NCBI RefSeq assembly: GCF_001690495.1
Contig: NZ_LZGS01000046.1
Span: 62,001 to 126,000, forward strand
DNA: 64,000 bases
From: Gilliamella sp. App4-10
Lineage (GTDB): Bacteria > Pseudomonadota > Gammaproteobacteria > Enterobacterales > Orbaceae
Direction of reading: 5' to 3'
Part shown: one piece after another, positions 1 through 9,722 of the stretch
Position numbering within the stretch: position 1 is the first letter of the stretch
How the letters are laid out: every line of letters starts with the position of its first letter
The notes under the pieces: model-generated
Seen by the model: the letters and a program-made list of their open reading frames with translations, nothing else
Told to the model about the DNA's origin: nothing
The model's database searches: none
Translations under genes and position numbers: made by a program

Positions 1-1
1 A

Positions 2-391
2 GAGGTTAAAATAACTTTTGAACAAGCAATAAAAAATCAATTGGGCGATGATAATGGGCTTAAAAATGAATTAGACAAATTCTATAAACGTTTAGTCAAG
101 TTATTACATGCTTCGATTATTACTGAAAATGGTAATACACGATTTTTCTACCAAAATTTTAATAATTTAAAAAAAGATGGAGAAGATATCGGTCAACGTA
201 TTTTTTATAATGTGGTGGGGGGCAGTATTTTACATTTCGATTTCTTTAAAAATTTAGGCGCAATCAAACAAATCTCTAAAAATGAGTGGAAAGCTCAAAA
301 ACCTAAATTAAAAGCTTTTGATGCCCATATTTGTTCAGTTATTACCGATATTGATGCGCAATACAAACAAATATTAGCTCAACTTAATTAA
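2..391 (+). CDS. Unidentified protein, C-terminal part, cut by window edge
   Basis: An open frame enters from the left edge (first whole codon at base 2) and ends with TAA at 391, giving about 129 residues. There is an in-frame TTG at 41, but the frame is open upstream of it without a ribosome binding site, so this is most likely the tail of a longer gene. The visible part is soluble, charged and lysine-rich (contains NELDKFYKRL and FFYQNFNNLKKDGEDIG), with no membrane segment and no motif I recognise. It ends 78 bp before folD. Function unknown. Confidence 0.6.
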   Translation, partial: EVKITFEQAIKNQLGDDNGLKNELDKFYKRLVKLLHASIITENGNTRFFYQNFNNLKKDGEDIGQRIFYNVVGGSILHFDFFKNLGAIKQISKNEWKAQKPKLKAFDAHICSVITDIDAQYKQILAQLN

Positions 392-469
392 TCACCTTAC
401 AAGTAAATAGACATTAATAAAAACTTTTGCGAAAATAGTACCTTTATTCGGATAGCTAAACGGAAGCTT

Positions 470-1321
470 ATGACTGCACATATCATTGATGGAAAAGAAT
501 TAGCACAACAAATACGAACTGACATTGCTAATAAAGTTAACACACGTATTGAAAAAGGTCTATCTGTTCCTGGGCTTGCAGTAATTCAAGTGGGTTCAGA
601 TCCCGCATCAAAAATCTATGTCAAAAATAAGCAAAAAGCTTGTGATGATGTTGGTTTTATTTCATTTGCATATGACTTCCCAACGTCGACTACTGATGAA
701 TTGTTGACATTAATTGACGAACTCAATCAACGATCAGATGTACATGGTATTTTAGTGCAACTTCCTTTACCTGATAATATTGATAAAACTAAGGTGCTTG
801 AACGTATTGATCCAAGTAAAGATGTTGATGGTTTTCATCCTTACAATATTGGCCACTTATTACAACGCGATCCGATTTTACGACCATGCACACCATATGG
901 TGTGGTTAAAATGCTTGAGTCAACCGGTATTAATTTATCAGGATTAAATGCCACTGTGGTTGGTGCATCAAGCATTGTAGGTCGTCCAATGGCATTAGAA
1001 TTATTGTTATTAGGCTGCACAACAACCATTACTCATAGTCGTACTATTGATTTAGCCAAACATGTGAGTAATGCGGATATCGTTGTTGTAGGAGTTGGCA
1101 TTCCTAATTATGTTAAGGGTGAGTGGATAAAACCAGGCGCAATCGTGATTGATGTTGGTATCAATCGCTTGCCAGATGGTAAACTAGCCGGCGATGTGGA
1201 GTTTGATGTTGCCGTTAAACGGGCAGGTTGGATAACGCCTGTGCCTGGCGGTGTTGGTCCAATGACCGTTGCTATGTTAATGAGTAACACGCTTGAAGCA
1301 TGTGAAAAATTTAGTAAGTAA
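470..1321 (+). CDS. folD: Bifunctional methylene-THF dehydrogenase/cyclohydrolase FolD
   Basis: Interconverts 5,10-methylene-THF and 10-formyl-THF with NADP in the cytoplasm, supplying one-carbon units for purine and formyl-Met synthesis. The 283 residues match the usual length. The catalytic Tyr50-x3-Lys54 pair is present (YVKNKQKA), followed by the QLPLP segment near 100, the PCTPYG motif near 140, a Rossmann nucleotide loop [11 protein letters not shown] near 165 and the C-terminal [12 protein letters not shown] signature. The ATG at 470 follows a purine-rich ACGGAAG box. The nucleotide loop reads GASSIVG where E. coli has GRSNIVG, a conservative difference. It is followed by ppiB on the same strand after 70 bp. 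Confidence 0.97.
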   Translation: MTAHIIDGKELAQQIRTDIANKVNTRIEKGLSVPGLAVIQVGSDPASKIYVKNKQKACDDVGFISFAYDFPTSTTDELLTLIDELNQRSDVHGILVQLPLPDNIDKTKVLERIDPSKDVDGFHPYNIGHLLQRDPILRPCTPYGVVKMLESTGINLSGLNATVVGASSIVGRPMALELLLLGCTTTITHSRTIDLAKHVSNADIVVVGVGIPNYVKGEWIKPGAIVIDVGINRLPDGKLAGDVEFDVAVKRAGWITPVPGGVGPMTVAMLMSNTLEACEKFSK

Positions 1322-1391
1322 GTCAAATTGATTAAGGCTCACTAAATTTTGCTCTAAAGATGTACATTAAATAAAAAATAAGGAACATGTC

Positions 1392-1883
1392 ATGATTACA
1401 TTTCACACTAATTTAGGTGATATTAAAATCAAAACTTTTGACGACAAAGCGCCAGAAACCGTTAAAAATTTTGTTGAATATTGCAAAGACGGTTTTTACA
1501 ACAACACAATCTTCCATCGTGTTATTAATAATTTCATGATTCAAGGTGGCGGTTTTGAGCCAGGCATGAAGCAGAAAAAAACGAAAGATCCGATCAAAAA
1601 CGAAGCGGATAACGGATTAAAAAACAATCGTGGCACATTAGCAATGGCACGTACATCTGATCCACACTCTGCGACAGCACAGTTTTTTATCAATGTGGTT
1701 GATAATGATTATCTTAATTTCCGCTCTGCGGATGTTAATGGCTATGGCTATTGTGTTTTTGCACAAGTCGTCGAAGGGCTTGATGTGGTTGATAAAATCA
1801 AAGTCGTTAAAACAGGGCGTAGCGGTATGCATTCAGATGTTCCTGTGGAAGATGTCATTATTACGAGTGTTACGGTTGAATAA
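1392..1883 (+). CDS. ppiB: Peptidyl-prolyl cis-trans isomerase B (cyclophilin)
   Basis: Cytoplasmic cyclophilin that catalyses cis-trans isomerisation of Xaa-Pro bonds. The 163-residue protein shows the cyclophilin core in order: [15 protein letters not shown] (catalytic Arg near residue 37 and Gln near 45), then [18 protein letters not shown] near 80-100. There is no signal peptide, which separates it from periplasmic PpiA. The ATG at 1392 is preceded by AAGGAA. Its stop overlaps the likely start of lpxH, so the two are probably translationally coupled; the ppiB-lpxH order is also that of E. coli. Confidence 0.96.
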   Translation: MITFHTNLGDIKIKTFDDKAPETVKNFVEYCKDGFYNNTIFHRVINNFMIQGGGFEPGMKQKKTKDPIKNEADNGLKNNRGTLAMARTSDPHSATAQFFINVVDNDYLNFRSADVNGYGYCVFAQVVEGLDVVDKIKVVKTGRSGMHSDVPVEDVIITSVTVE

Positions 1884-2625
1884 TCCTGTTCGTTATTTTA
1901 TCGCTGATATTCATCTAACCGATAATGAGCCTGATGGTTATATGGGTATAACCGCAGGCTTTCTGTCTTTTTTAAACACATTACCCGATAATTGCGAACT
2001 GTATATTTTAGGTGATTTGTTTGACTATTGGGTTGGGGATGATGTAGAAACAAACTTATATTACCAAGTTGCACAGGCATTACAAGCCTTATCAAAACGT
2101 CATATCAAAAAATATTTTGTGCATGGTAATCGTGATTTTCTGTTAGGTAAAAGATATGCTCAGCAGTGTGATATGATTTTATTGCCAGAAATTAACTGTT
2201 TGCCCAATCAAGAAAAAAATATTATTTTTTTACATGGTGATTTACTTTGTATTGATGATCATCAATATCAAAAATTCCGAAAAGTTATGCATAATAAATG
2301 GTTACAAAAACTGTTTTTATTACTGCCACGCTTTGTTCGACTTAAAATTGCGGCTAAGTTACGGCAAAAAAGTAGCCATCATAATCAAATTAAATCTGAA
2401 ACCATTATGGATGTCAATCAACAAGCGGTGGTTGAAATAATGATGAAATATAATGCGGATATTATGGTGCATGGGCATACGCACAAACCAGCTACACATC
2501 ATTTTCAAATTGAAGACAACCGTGCAACGCGTATCGTGCTGGGGGCATGGCATGATGGCGTGACATATATCAAACAAGAACAAAATAGTAATACTTTAGC
2601 TCTTTATAACCATCCTTTCAAATAA
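1876..2625 (+). CDS. lpxH: UDP-2,3-diacylglucosamine pyrophosphatase LpxH
   Basis: Hydrolyses UDP-2,3-diacylglucosamine to lipid X, the fourth step of lipid A synthesis, at the inner membrane face. Metallophosphatase motifs are all present: FIADIHL at the N terminus, [26 protein letters not shown] and HGHTHKP. Conservation begins at [10 protein letters not shown]. The frame is open far upstream inside ppiB, but the only plausible starts are TTG at 1876, overlapping the ppiB stop, or GTG at 1867; I chose TTG 1876 (249 residues; E. coli has 240). The 3' end overlaps the convergent modC stop by 22 bp. Confidence 0.93.
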   Translation: MNNPVRYFIADIHLTDNEPDGYMGITAGFLSFLNTLPDNCELYILGDLFDYWVGDDVETNLYYQVAQALQALSKRHIKKYFVHGNRDFLLGKRYAQQCDMILLPEINCLPNQEKNIIFLHGDLLCIDDHQYQKFRKVMHNKWLQKLFLLLPRFVRLKIAAKLRQKSSHHNQIKSETIMDVNQQAVVEIMMKYNADIMVHGHTHKPATHHFQIEDNRATRIVLGAWHDGVTYIKQEQNSNTLALYNHPFK

Positions 2626-3284
2626 TCACTTTGTAAAACTTGCTCGACTTTACCAAACTCAATCAGCTTGCCTTGATCTAAAATTGCTACATTATTAGCT
2701 ATCTTTTTAACTTCATTAATATTATGTGTTACATAAATAATCGGTATATTTAAATCATTGGCTAACTCATCAATATAAGTTAACAGCTCTTTTTTTCTGG
2801 GCATATCAAGGGCGGAAAGCGGTTCGTCCATCAGTAGCAATAGAGGATTGGTTAATAGTGCTCGACCGATTGCCACCCGCTGTTTTTCGCCTCCAGATAA
2901 CATTGCTGGATAGCGATTTAATAATGAGTGGATATTAAGTACATTCACGATTTCGTCAAATTTTGAAGAATTGAAGTCTTTAGCACCATAAGTTAAATTT
3001 TTAATCACTTTATAATGAGGGAAGAGTAATGCATCTTGAAAAACGGTACCAATCTGCCGATTTTCTGGAACAACAAAAAGACGATTATCACAATCAACCA
3101 AAGGTACGTTATGTAGTTGAATATAACCTTGATCAGGTTTAATTAACCCATTAATAAGGTTAATTAACGTTGATTTTCCCGAGCCAGAAACACCCAAAAT
3201 AGCGGTAACACCTTGACAATCTATTTCATAGTTGAATTGAAATGAAAACGAAGCAAATTTTTTTCTAACATCTATTTTTAACAT
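2604..3284 (-). CDS. modC: Molybdate ABC transporter ATPase ModC, short form without TOBE domain
   Basis: ATPase of the ModABC molybdate importer. Walker A is GVSGSGKST near residue 35, the Q-loop is FQDALLFPHY, the signature is LSGGEKQRVAIGRAL near 130, Walker B is LLLMDEPLSALD, and the switch His is in YVTHNINE. At 226 residues it stops just after the ABC domain, whereas E. coli ModC (352) carries a C-terminal TOBE/Mop molybdate-binding domain. The stop lies inside the 3' end of lpxH on the other strand, so no room remains for that domain. It starts 6 bp after modB, with the ribosome binding site inside modB. Confidence 0.93.
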   Translation of the reverse strand: MLKIDVRKKFASFSFQFNYEIDCQGVTAILGVSGSGKSTLINLINGLIKPDQGYIQLHNVPLVDCDNRLFVVPENRQIGTVFQDALLFPHYKVIKNLTYGAKDFNSSKFDEIVNVLNIHSLLNRYPAMLSGGEKQRVAIGRALLTNPLLLLMDEPLSALDMPRKKELLTYIDELANDLNIPIIYVTHNINEVKKIANNVAILDQGKLIEFGKVEQVLQSDYLKGWL

Positions 3285-3290
3285 ACTTAA

Positions 3291-3980
3291 TTATCCTGCT
3301 AGCTTCTTCTTATGCCATCGATTTAATAATTCGGATAAAAAAAGGGCAATGAGTGACAATACAATCGAAATAACACAAAGTCGTAATGCACCTTGTTCAC
3401 CATTAGGGATTTGCAGAAATGTGTACATTGCGAGTGGTAAGGTCCGCGTTTCACCTTGAATATTTGATACAAATGTAATTGTTGCCCCAAATTCTCCTAA
3501 ACAACGTGCAAAGCCGAGTACTATTCCCATTAAAACCCCAGGAAAGGCTAAAGGTAATGTGATGGTGATAAATACTCGCCACTTATGGGCTCCAAGAGTT
3601 CGAGCAACGTTTTCAAGACGTATATCAATGGATTCAATGGCTAAACGAATCGAACGTACCATTAGGGGAAATGCAACCACAGCTGAAGCTAAAGCTGCAC
3701 CTTGCCAATTGAAGCTAAAACTGATATTAAAATGGTAATTTAACCACTCACCAATAACACCATGTCGCCCCATGGTTATTAACAATAAATAACCTAAAAC
3801 AACCGGTGGCAAAACAAGTGGAAGATGTACAATACTATCAAATAGTGATTTACCAAAAAAGTGACAACGTGCCAATACCCAAGCCGTTAAAACACCTATT
3901 GGTAAACTAAAGACAATTGCCGTGAAGGCTATCTTTAAACTAAGTATCAAGGTTTGCCATTCAAATTCTGTTAATAGCAT
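3291..3980 (-). CDS. modB: Molybdate ABC transporter permease ModB
   Basis: Inner-membrane permease of the molybdate importer. The 229 residues match the family and contain about five membrane segments. The EAA loop that docks on the ATPase is visible (NVARTLGAHKWRVFITITLP near 125-145, with the conserved Gly), followed by ARCLGEFGATITF, typical of ModB/CysW permeases. It is the middle gene of modABC, 27 bp after modA and 6 bp before modC. Confidence 0.95.
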   Translation of the reverse strand: MLLTEFEWQTLILSLKIAFTAIVFSLPIGVLTAWVLARCHFFGKSLFDSIVHLPLVLPPVVLGYLLLITMGRHGVIGEWLNYHFNISFSFNWQGAALASAVVAFPLMVRSIRLAIESIDIRLENVARTLGAHKWRVFITITLPLAFPGVLMGIVLGFARCLGEFGATITFVSNIQGETRTLPLAMYTFLQIPNGEQGALRLCVISIVLSLIALFLSELLNRWHKKKLAG

Positions 3981-4007
3981 ATTTTATTACATGACTTACT
4001 TATTAAA

Positions 4008-4760
4008 TTATTTTGTTATAAATCCATACTTCTCAAAAATGGCTTTAGCTTGTGGTGAGTTTAAATATTGGTAAAAATCAACTGCCTTTGTATTTAATAA
4101 CGTGATGGGATACACAATTGACTTAAATGTATCTGTAGGGAAGGCCCCAATAATATTTACTTTATCACTTACTTTGGCATCGGTGCTGTAGACAATGCCA
4201 AGGGCGGCTTCGTTACGCTCAACTAACATCAAAGCGTCCCGCACATTGCTAGCTGGGGCCAATTGTGATCTCAATTGGTCAAATACTCCTAAATTAGTGA
4301 GTGATTCTTTTGCATAAAGTCCAGCTGGAACATGATCAGGATCGCCAATAGCGATTCTTTCGTCTTTAGGTAAAATCGCTTGCCAATTGGTATTGGTATT
4401 AATTAAGACGTTATCTAATGGTGAACTTTTTGGGGCAATAAGAACTAATGCATTTTTTAAGAGGTCTTGTTTATTCTTCGCTATATTATGCTCAATAAGG
4501 TAAGTCATCCACTTTTGATCGGCTGACATAAATATATCGGCTGAAGCACCTTGTTCAATTTGTTTCGCTAATACTGATGACGAAGCAAACGAAAATACAA
4601 TATCCACATCTTGATGTTGAGTTTTATAAGCCGTTGCAATATCTTGCATCGCATTAGTTAATGACGATGCGGCAAATACCGTCAATTTTTCAGCTGCTAT
4701 TGCTGAAAAAGCCATCGCTATCATTGCCAAAGCACCAATAATTCCAATCAATTTCTTCAT
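4008..4760 (-). CDS. modA: Periplasmic molybdate-binding protein ModA
   Basis: Captures molybdate in the periplasm and delivers it to ModB. A Sec signal peptide (MKKLIGIIGALAMIAMAFSA, cleavage near residue 23) is followed by LTVFAASSLTNAMQDIA, whose Ser residues line the oxyanion pocket in this family. Further family segments are FSFASSSVLAKQIEQGA and ADIFMSADQKWM. Length 250 (E. coli 257). It is the first gene of modABC, and its start lies about 100 bp from the ModE-type operator shared with divergent modE. Confidence 0.95.
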   Translation of the reverse strand: MKKLIGIIGALAMIAMAFSAIAAEKLTVFAASSLTNAMQDIATAYKTQHQDVDIVFSFASSSVLAKQIEQGASADIFMSADQKWMTYLIEHNIAKNKQDLLKNALVLIAPKSSPLDNVLINTNTNWQAILPKDERIAIGDPDHVPAGLYAKESLTNLGVFDQLRSQLAPASNVRDALMLVERNEAALGIVYSTDAKVSDKVNIIGAFPTDTFKSIVYPITLLNTKAVDFYQYLNSPQAKAIFEKYGFITK

Positions 4761-4861
4761 TATTTTCTCACAATAAAAATAAGTTAATTTTGATGATTCA
4801 TGTTTTTGTCGATATTTGGCTGTGATGAAATATCTTCACTGGTTAAGTAAATTACCTAACA

Positions 4862-4889
4862 ACCGCTATATAAAAAAATATATATCGAT
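4862..4889. promoter_or_regulatory. ModE operator between modA and modE
   Basis: An inverted repeat CGCTATATA (4864-4872), six A residues, then TATATATCG (4879-4887). The E. coli ModE operator consensus, as I recall it, is ATCGCTATATA-N6-TATATAACGAT; this site matches 20 of the 22 half-site positions with the correct six-base spacer. It lies in the divergent gap between modA and modE, the expected place for molybdate-dependent repression of modABC and possibly for autoregulation of modEF. Confidence 0.85.
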
Positions 4890-5035
4890 ATTAGCAAAAT
4901 TTATTTATAAAGTACAACTAAACTGATACCAGACAGCAATCAATAAGATTTGTAGCATATTTTGATGGAATACTAAAAAGCGTTTACAATAATCACTCTT
5001 ATCTCCTCCAGCTTGGTTGTGCATGGTGTTAAATT

Positions 5036-5824
5036 ATGTTCTCTCCTGAAATTTTATTAACGTTGAATATTCAGCAACAGTTATTTACTGATCCACGGCG
5101 CATTATGCTGTTAAAAGCAATTGAACAAACCGGCTCATTAAGTCAGGCTGCCAAGCAAATTGGCGTTAGCTATAAAACAGCGTGGGATGCTGTCAATGAA
5201 ATTAACAAATTAGCGCCTAAACCTTTTTTAATTACCGCAATTGGCGGTAAAAAAGGCGGCGGCACTAAGTTGAGTGCTTATGCTGTTAGATTTATTCAAC
5301 TTTATGATCTATTAACTCAGCTGCAACAAACTGCATTTAACATATTGAGTGATGATAAGGTCCCATTGGATGATATTTTAAAAGCTACTGCAAGATTATC
5401 ATTGCAAACAAGTGCACGAAATCAGTTATATGGTACAGTTAAGCAGATTCAAACAAGCGATGTTGCTGGTTTTATTACTGTACTACTCTGTGATAATCAA
5501 ACTGAGTTAACAGTTTACATTACACAGTCGAGTATCGATCGGTTAAATTTGAGTATTGATAAAACCGTCTTGTTACTTATTAAAGCCCCGCTGATTGAAT
5601 TCCAAAATGAAGATGAAATCGGGAACGAGAACTGTTTATCAGTTTCTGTTGAAAAAATCACGACTGATGGTAAATGGAGCGAAATTGCTTTTTCATTATC
5701 TTCTGGCGTCGTGTTTTATGCTAGCAAGTTGGCTGATGAAGTTAAACAATCAGCCCTAACCGTAGGTAAACAAACTACGTTATTTATTCATCCACAACAT
5801 ATTATTGTTGCGACATTAGTTTAG
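5036..5824 (+). CDS. modE: Molybdate-responsive transcriptional regulator ModE
   Basis: Dimeric molybdate sensor that represses mod genes. Residues 1-100 form the LysR-like winged helix (GSLSQAAKQIGVSYKTAWDAV helix-turn-helix, then GGKKGGGTKLS wing). The C-terminal half carries the tandem Mop/TOBE molybdate-binding domains (SARNQLYGTVKQIQ near 130 and a second copy from about 200). Length 262, as in E. coli. The start at 5036 has no obvious Shine-Dalgarno sequence, suggesting weak translation. It is followed 15 bp later by modF. Confidence 0.95.
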   Translation: MFSPEILLTLNIQQQLFTDPRRIMLLKAIEQTGSLSQAAKQIGVSYKTAWDAVNEINKLAPKPFLITAIGGKKGGGTKLSAYAVRFIQLYDLLTQLQQTAFNILSDDKVPLDDILKATARLSLQTSARNQLYGTVKQIQTSDVAGFITVLLCDNQTELTVYITQSSIDRLNLSIDKTVLLLIKAPLIEFQNEDEIGNENCLSVSVEKITTDGKWSEIAFSLSSGVVFYASKLADEVKQSALTVGKQTTLFIHPQHIIVATLV

Positions 5825-5839
5825 CAATATGAGGTTATC

Positions 5840-7312
5840 ATGCTACAAATAGAAAACGCACATTTTAAAATTAGTGACTACCAAGTTTTTACCATTGAAT
5901 CGCTGACAATCAATCAAGGCAGCAATATTGCGTTTGTGGGGCGTAATGGTAGTGGTAAATCCCTATTAGTTAAAGCATTGAGCGGTGAACAAACATTATT
6001 ATCAGGCAAAGTAATCAATCAATTTAAATCTACAGCTCATATATCGTTTGAACAATTACAAAAACTGTTTGATGATGAATGGAAACGTAATAATACTGAT
6101 TTGCTAAGCAAAGGCGAGAATGATACTGGATTAACTACTCAGCAAATCATTCAAGAAAATACCTTTAATCAAGCACGTTGTCAACAATTAGCAACACAAT
6201 TTGGGATAGAACATCTATTAACCAAACGTTTTAAATATCTTTCAACTGGTGAAACACGTAAAGTCTTAATCTGTCGAGTCTTGATGCAGCAGCCAGAGCT
6301 TCTGATATTAGATGAGCCCTTTGATGGTTTAGATATAGCGTCACGTGAAAATTTAGCCGAAATACTATCTGATCTTGCTAAGCAAGGTATTACTATTATT
6401 CTTGTTTTAAATCGATTTAGTGAAATTCCTACTTTTATCGAAAATATTGGCATACTAGCCGATTGTCAACTATTGAAAATTGATACAAAGGACACAATAT
6501 TAAACGATACAACAGTTAAGCAATTAACTGATTTGGAAAATATTCCCAATCTACCATTACCAGAAGCTGACGAACCACCAACTCAATTAACTGAGCAATT
6601 AGATCGTGTCATATTAAACAATGGCTATGTTCATTATGGTGATAAAGCAATTATTAATGGATTAACTTGGCAAGTAAAAGCTCAACAAAATTGGCAAATT
6701 GTTGGGCCTAATGGTGCAGGTAAATCGACGCTATTAAATTTAATTACCGGTGATCATCCACAAGGATATAGCAATGATCTGACTTTATTTGGACGTAAAC
6801 GTGGTTCTGGTGAAACAATCTGGGATATTAAGCGTCATATTGGTTATGTCAGTAGTAGCTTACATTTAGATTATAGAGTTAGTTCTAGTGTTAAAACTGT
6901 ATTATTATCTGGTTATTTTGATTCGATTGGTATCTATCAGGCGACCAGTGATAAACAAGCCAAATTGGCTGATGAATGGTTACAATTATTAGGATTAAAA
7001 GCGCTAGCAGATAAACCGTTTCAATCACTTTCTTGGGGACAACAACGATTAGTCTTAATTGCTAGAGCTTTGGTCAAACATCCGACTCTGCTTATTTTAG
7101 ATGAACCCTTACAAGGGCTTGATTATCTTAATCGAGAATTAGTAAAACGTTGGATAGATCGTTTAATTAGTGAAGGGAACACGCAGTTGCTATTTGTGTC
7201 CCATCACGCAGAAGATGCGCCAAAATGTATCACTCACCGATTAACTTTTGTTCCCAACTTCGATCATAGCTATCAATACAAAATTGAACAGCTAAGTGAA
7301 ACAATTAGTTAA
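5840..7312 (+). CDS. modF: ModF, tandem ABC ATPase of the molybdate locus
   Basis: Soluble protein with two ABC ATPase domains and no membrane segments, cotranscribed with modE as in E. coli; its exact role is unclear (linked to photorepair-like PhrA and molybdate). Domain 1 has VGRNGSGKS near 34, LSTGETRKVLICR and LLILDEPFDGLD. Domain 2 has VGPNGAGKS near 293, LSWGQQRLVLIARAL and LLILDEPLQGLD. Length 490 matches the family. A GAGGT ribosome binding site precedes the ATG at 5840. Confidence 0.93.
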   Translation: MLQIENAHFKISDYQVFTIESLTINQGSNIAFVGRNGSGKSLLVKALSGEQTLLSGKVINQFKSTAHISFEQLQKLFDDEWKRNNTDLLSKGENDTGLTTQQIIQENTFNQARCQQLATQFGIEHLLTKRFKYLSTGETRKVLICRVLMQQPELLILDEPFDGLDIASRENLAEILSDLAKQGITIILVLNRFSEIPTFIENIGILADCQLLKIDTKDTILNDTTVKQLTDLENIPNLPLPEADEPPTQLTEQLDRVILNNGYVHYGDKAIINGLTWQVKAQQNWQIVGPNGAGKSTLLNLITGDHPQGYSNDLTLFGRKRGSGETIWDIKRHIGYVSSSLHLDYRVSSSVKTVLLSGYFDSIGIYQATSDKQAKLADEWLQLLGLKALADKPFQSLSWGQQRLVLIARALVKHPTLLILDEPLQGLDYLNRELVKRWIDRLISEGNTQLLFVSHHAEDAPKCITHRLTFVPNFDHSYQYKIEQLSETIS

Positions 7313-7422
7313 ACCTATTAAAACTTAGGTTAAAAATAGGAATAAACATTAAAAGAAAAGGGATTTTTTTTTGAAAATTTATCTTGATAATTGAAAAAAG
7401 TTTATAAAGACTATACTTATGA

Positions 7423-7659
7423 AGTTATCCCCGTTGCCTGTGGATAACTCTGTGAGTAGTTTATTGAAAAAAGCGCTAACCTCAGTAAGCATCAGGATTT
7501 TTCTTAATTTGACTGTAACTTAACCATGAATATATTTTTTGTTTTTTATCAACTAGTTATCATAAATCAAGTTGTAAATTAGTTACCTTTTTTATAAACA
7601 AGAAAGTTAATAGAACGAAAAATAGAAGATTTTAAAAGGTCAAGTCCTTTTGGGGATAA
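7423..7659. promoter_or_regulatory. DnaA-box-like sites upstream of uvrB
   Basis: TGTGGATAA at 7439-7447 is a perfect DnaA box on the minus strand (TTATCCACA). It forms the right arm of an 8-bp inverted repeat (AGTTATCC 7423-7430 / GGATAACT 7442-7449), whose left arm is a weaker box. A second one-mismatch box, TGGGGATAA, lies at 7651-7659, 37 bp ahead of the uvrB start. The E. coli uvrB control region is also known to contain a DnaA box. No CTGT-N8-ACAG LexA site is visible in 7313-7695. Apart from these sites, I see nothing else in this 380-bp gap. Confidence 0.5.
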
Positions 7660-7695
7660 TTTTTATTAATAGGTAAAATATTAGGTTGTGATGTG

Positions 7696-9699
7696 ATGAA
7701 AAAATTTAAATTATGTTCCGAATTCAAGCCAGCTGGTGATCAACCTGAAGCAATAAGAAAAATTAATCAAAATATTGAAGATGGGATTGCTCATCAAACA
7801 TTGTTGGGTGTAACGGGATCGGGTAAAACATTTACCATGGCAAACGTTATTGCTAAGCATAATCGTCCAACAATTATTTTAGCGCCCAATAAAACGTTGG
7901 CCGCTCAGTTATATGGCGAAATGAAGGCCTTTTTCCCTAAAAATGCGGTTGAGTATTTCGTATCTTATTACGATTACTATCAACCTGAATCTTATGTACC
8001 TTCAACCGATACATTTATTGAAAAAGATGCTTCAATCAATGAGCATATAGAGCAGATGCGCCTTTCAGCCACTAAATCGTTACTCGAACGACGTGATGTG
8101 GTGATCGTTGCTTCGGTATCGGCAATTTATGGTCTAGGTGCACCAGAAACCTATATGTCGATGATATTGCACCTAACAAAAGGCACTATCACCGATCAGC
8201 GGTCAATTTTAACTCGCTTGGCCGAATTGCAATACACACGTAATGAAATCAACTTTAGTCGTGGTACGTTTCGTGTTCGTGGCGATGTAATAGACATCTT
8301 TCCTGCTGATTCAGATGAACTGGCAGTGCGCGTAGAGTTATTTGATGACGAAGTCGATCGTATTGTTATGTTCGATCCACTTACAGGCAATAGCATAAAT
8401 GAAGTATCGCGAATAACAATTTATCCAAAAACGCACTATGTAACGCCAAGAAACATTATGGAAAATGCTATTGCACAAATTAAACAAGAGCTTAAAGAGC
8501 GTCAAAAAGTGTTGTTAGATAACAATCGGCTACTAGAGGAACAACGTTTAACTCAGCGAACATTATTTGATATCGAAATGATGACCGAGTTGGGGTATTG
8601 CTCTGGCATCGAAAACTATTCCCGCTTTTTAGCTCAGCGTAAGCCGGGTGACCCACCAGCAACATTATTTGATTATTTACCTGCTGATGGCTTGTTGTTT
8701 ATTGATGAATCGCATGTAGCTATTCCGCAAATAGGGGCTATGTATAATGGCGATCGTTCGAGAAAACTTAATTTGGTCGAATATGGTTTTCGTTTACCAT
8801 CAGCGCTAGATAACAGGCCTTTAAAGTTTTCAGAATTTGAAAACATCATGCCACAAACCATTTATGTATCGGCAACACCAGCTAAATACGAAATTGAAAA
8901 ATCAGGTAGCGAAATTATTGAACAAGTCGTTAGACCTACAGGGTTATTGGACCCCATTATCGAAGTTCGACCCGTTTCGACACAGGTTGATGATCTATTA
9001 TCCGAAATCAAAATTCGGATTAACAACGACGAACGCGTTTTGGTGACCACACTAACTAAACGTATGGCAGAAAATTTAACCGATTATTTGTCAGAACATG
9101 ATGTCAATGTTAAATATTTACATTCAGATATCAACACGGTCGAACGTATGGAAATCATTCGCGATCTACGTTTAGGTAAAGTGGATGTGCTAGTGGGAAT
9201 AAACCTATTGCGAGAAGGTTTAGATATACCTGAAGTTTCGTTAATAGCAATATTAGATGCGGATCGCGAAGGTTTTTTGCGTTCCGAAAGCTCCCTTATC
9301 CAAACGGTAGGGCGTGCAGCTCGAAACGTGAATGGTAAAGCAATATTATATGCTGATAGAATTACTCCAGCTATGCAAAAAACAATTGAGGAAACTGCTC
9401 GTCGTCGTAAAAAACAGGAAGATTTTAATACAGCACATGGCATCACACCAAAATCAGTACGTAAAGAAATTAAAGACGTACTAGAGGCAGGTTTAAGTAC
9501 CAAGAAATCAACAGCTAAAGTACAAGCATTTGAACCCGGTAAACCTTATCATTATGTCTCTATTAAAGACGTACAGGCAAAAGTGAAAGAACTTGAAGCA
9601 ATGATGTATGAAGCGGCTCAAAATCTGGAGTTTGAAAAAGCGGGTGTACTACGTGATGAAATAAAAAAATTGCGTGCGGATTTTATTAAAGTATCTTAA
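7696..9699 (+). CDS. uvrB: Excinuclease ABC subunit B
   Basis: DNA-damage-verifying helicase-like subunit of UvrABC nucleotide excision repair. Walker A GVTGSGKT lies near residue 38, the beta-hairpin that clamps DNA is [20 protein letters not shown] near 95-112, the DEAD-like box is FIDESH, motif VI is QTVGRAARN near 540, and the UVR domain ([21 protein letters not shown]), which contacts UvrC, is at the C terminus. I chose ATG 7696 over the in-frame GTG three bases upstream, because it aligns with E. coli UvrB. 667 residues against 673 in E. coli. Confidence 0.97.
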   Translation: MKKFKLCSEFKPAGDQPEAIRKINQNIEDGIAHQTLLGVTGSGKTFTMANVIAKHNRPTIILAPNKTLAAQLYGEMKAFFPKNAVEYFVSYYDYYQPESYVPSTDTFIEKDASINEHIEQMRLSATKSLLERRDVVIVASVSAIYGLGAPETYMSMILHLTKGTITDQRSILTRLAELQYTRNEINFSRGTFRVRGDVIDIFPADSDELAVRVELFDDEVDRIVMFDPLTGNSINEVSRITIYPKTHYVTPRNIMENAIAQIKQELKERQKVLLDNNRLLEEQRLTQRTLFDIEMMTELGYCSGIENYSRFLAQRKPGDPPATLFDYLPADGLLFIDESHVAIPQIGAMYNGDRSRKLNLVEYGFRLPSALDNRPLKFSEFENIMPQTIYVSATPAKYEIEKSGSEIIEQVVRPTGLLDPIIEVRPVSTQVDDLLSEIKIRINNDERVLVTTLTKRMAENLTDYLSEHDVNVKYLHSDINTVERMEIIRDLRLGKVDVLVGINLLREGLDIPEVSLIAILDADREGFLRSESSLIQTVGRAARNVNGKAILYADRITPAMQKTIEETARRRKKQEDFNTAHGITPKSVRKEIKDVLEAGLSTKKSTAKVQAFEPGKPYHYVSIKDVQAKVKELEAMMYEAAQNLEFEKAGVLRDEIKKLRADFIKVS

Positions 9700-9722
9700 T
9701 GACGCATCTAAATAAGGAAAAT

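Noticed and set aside
1693-1875. N-terminal extension of lpxH inside ppiB
   Set aside because: The frame is open by chance over ppiB; LpxH similarity begins at the VRYFIADIH segment, just after the TTG at 1876.
7313-7695. Possible LexA box upstream of uvrB
   Set aside because: CTGT occurs, but never with ACAG eight bases later; the nearest candidate, at about 7513, lacks the right arm.
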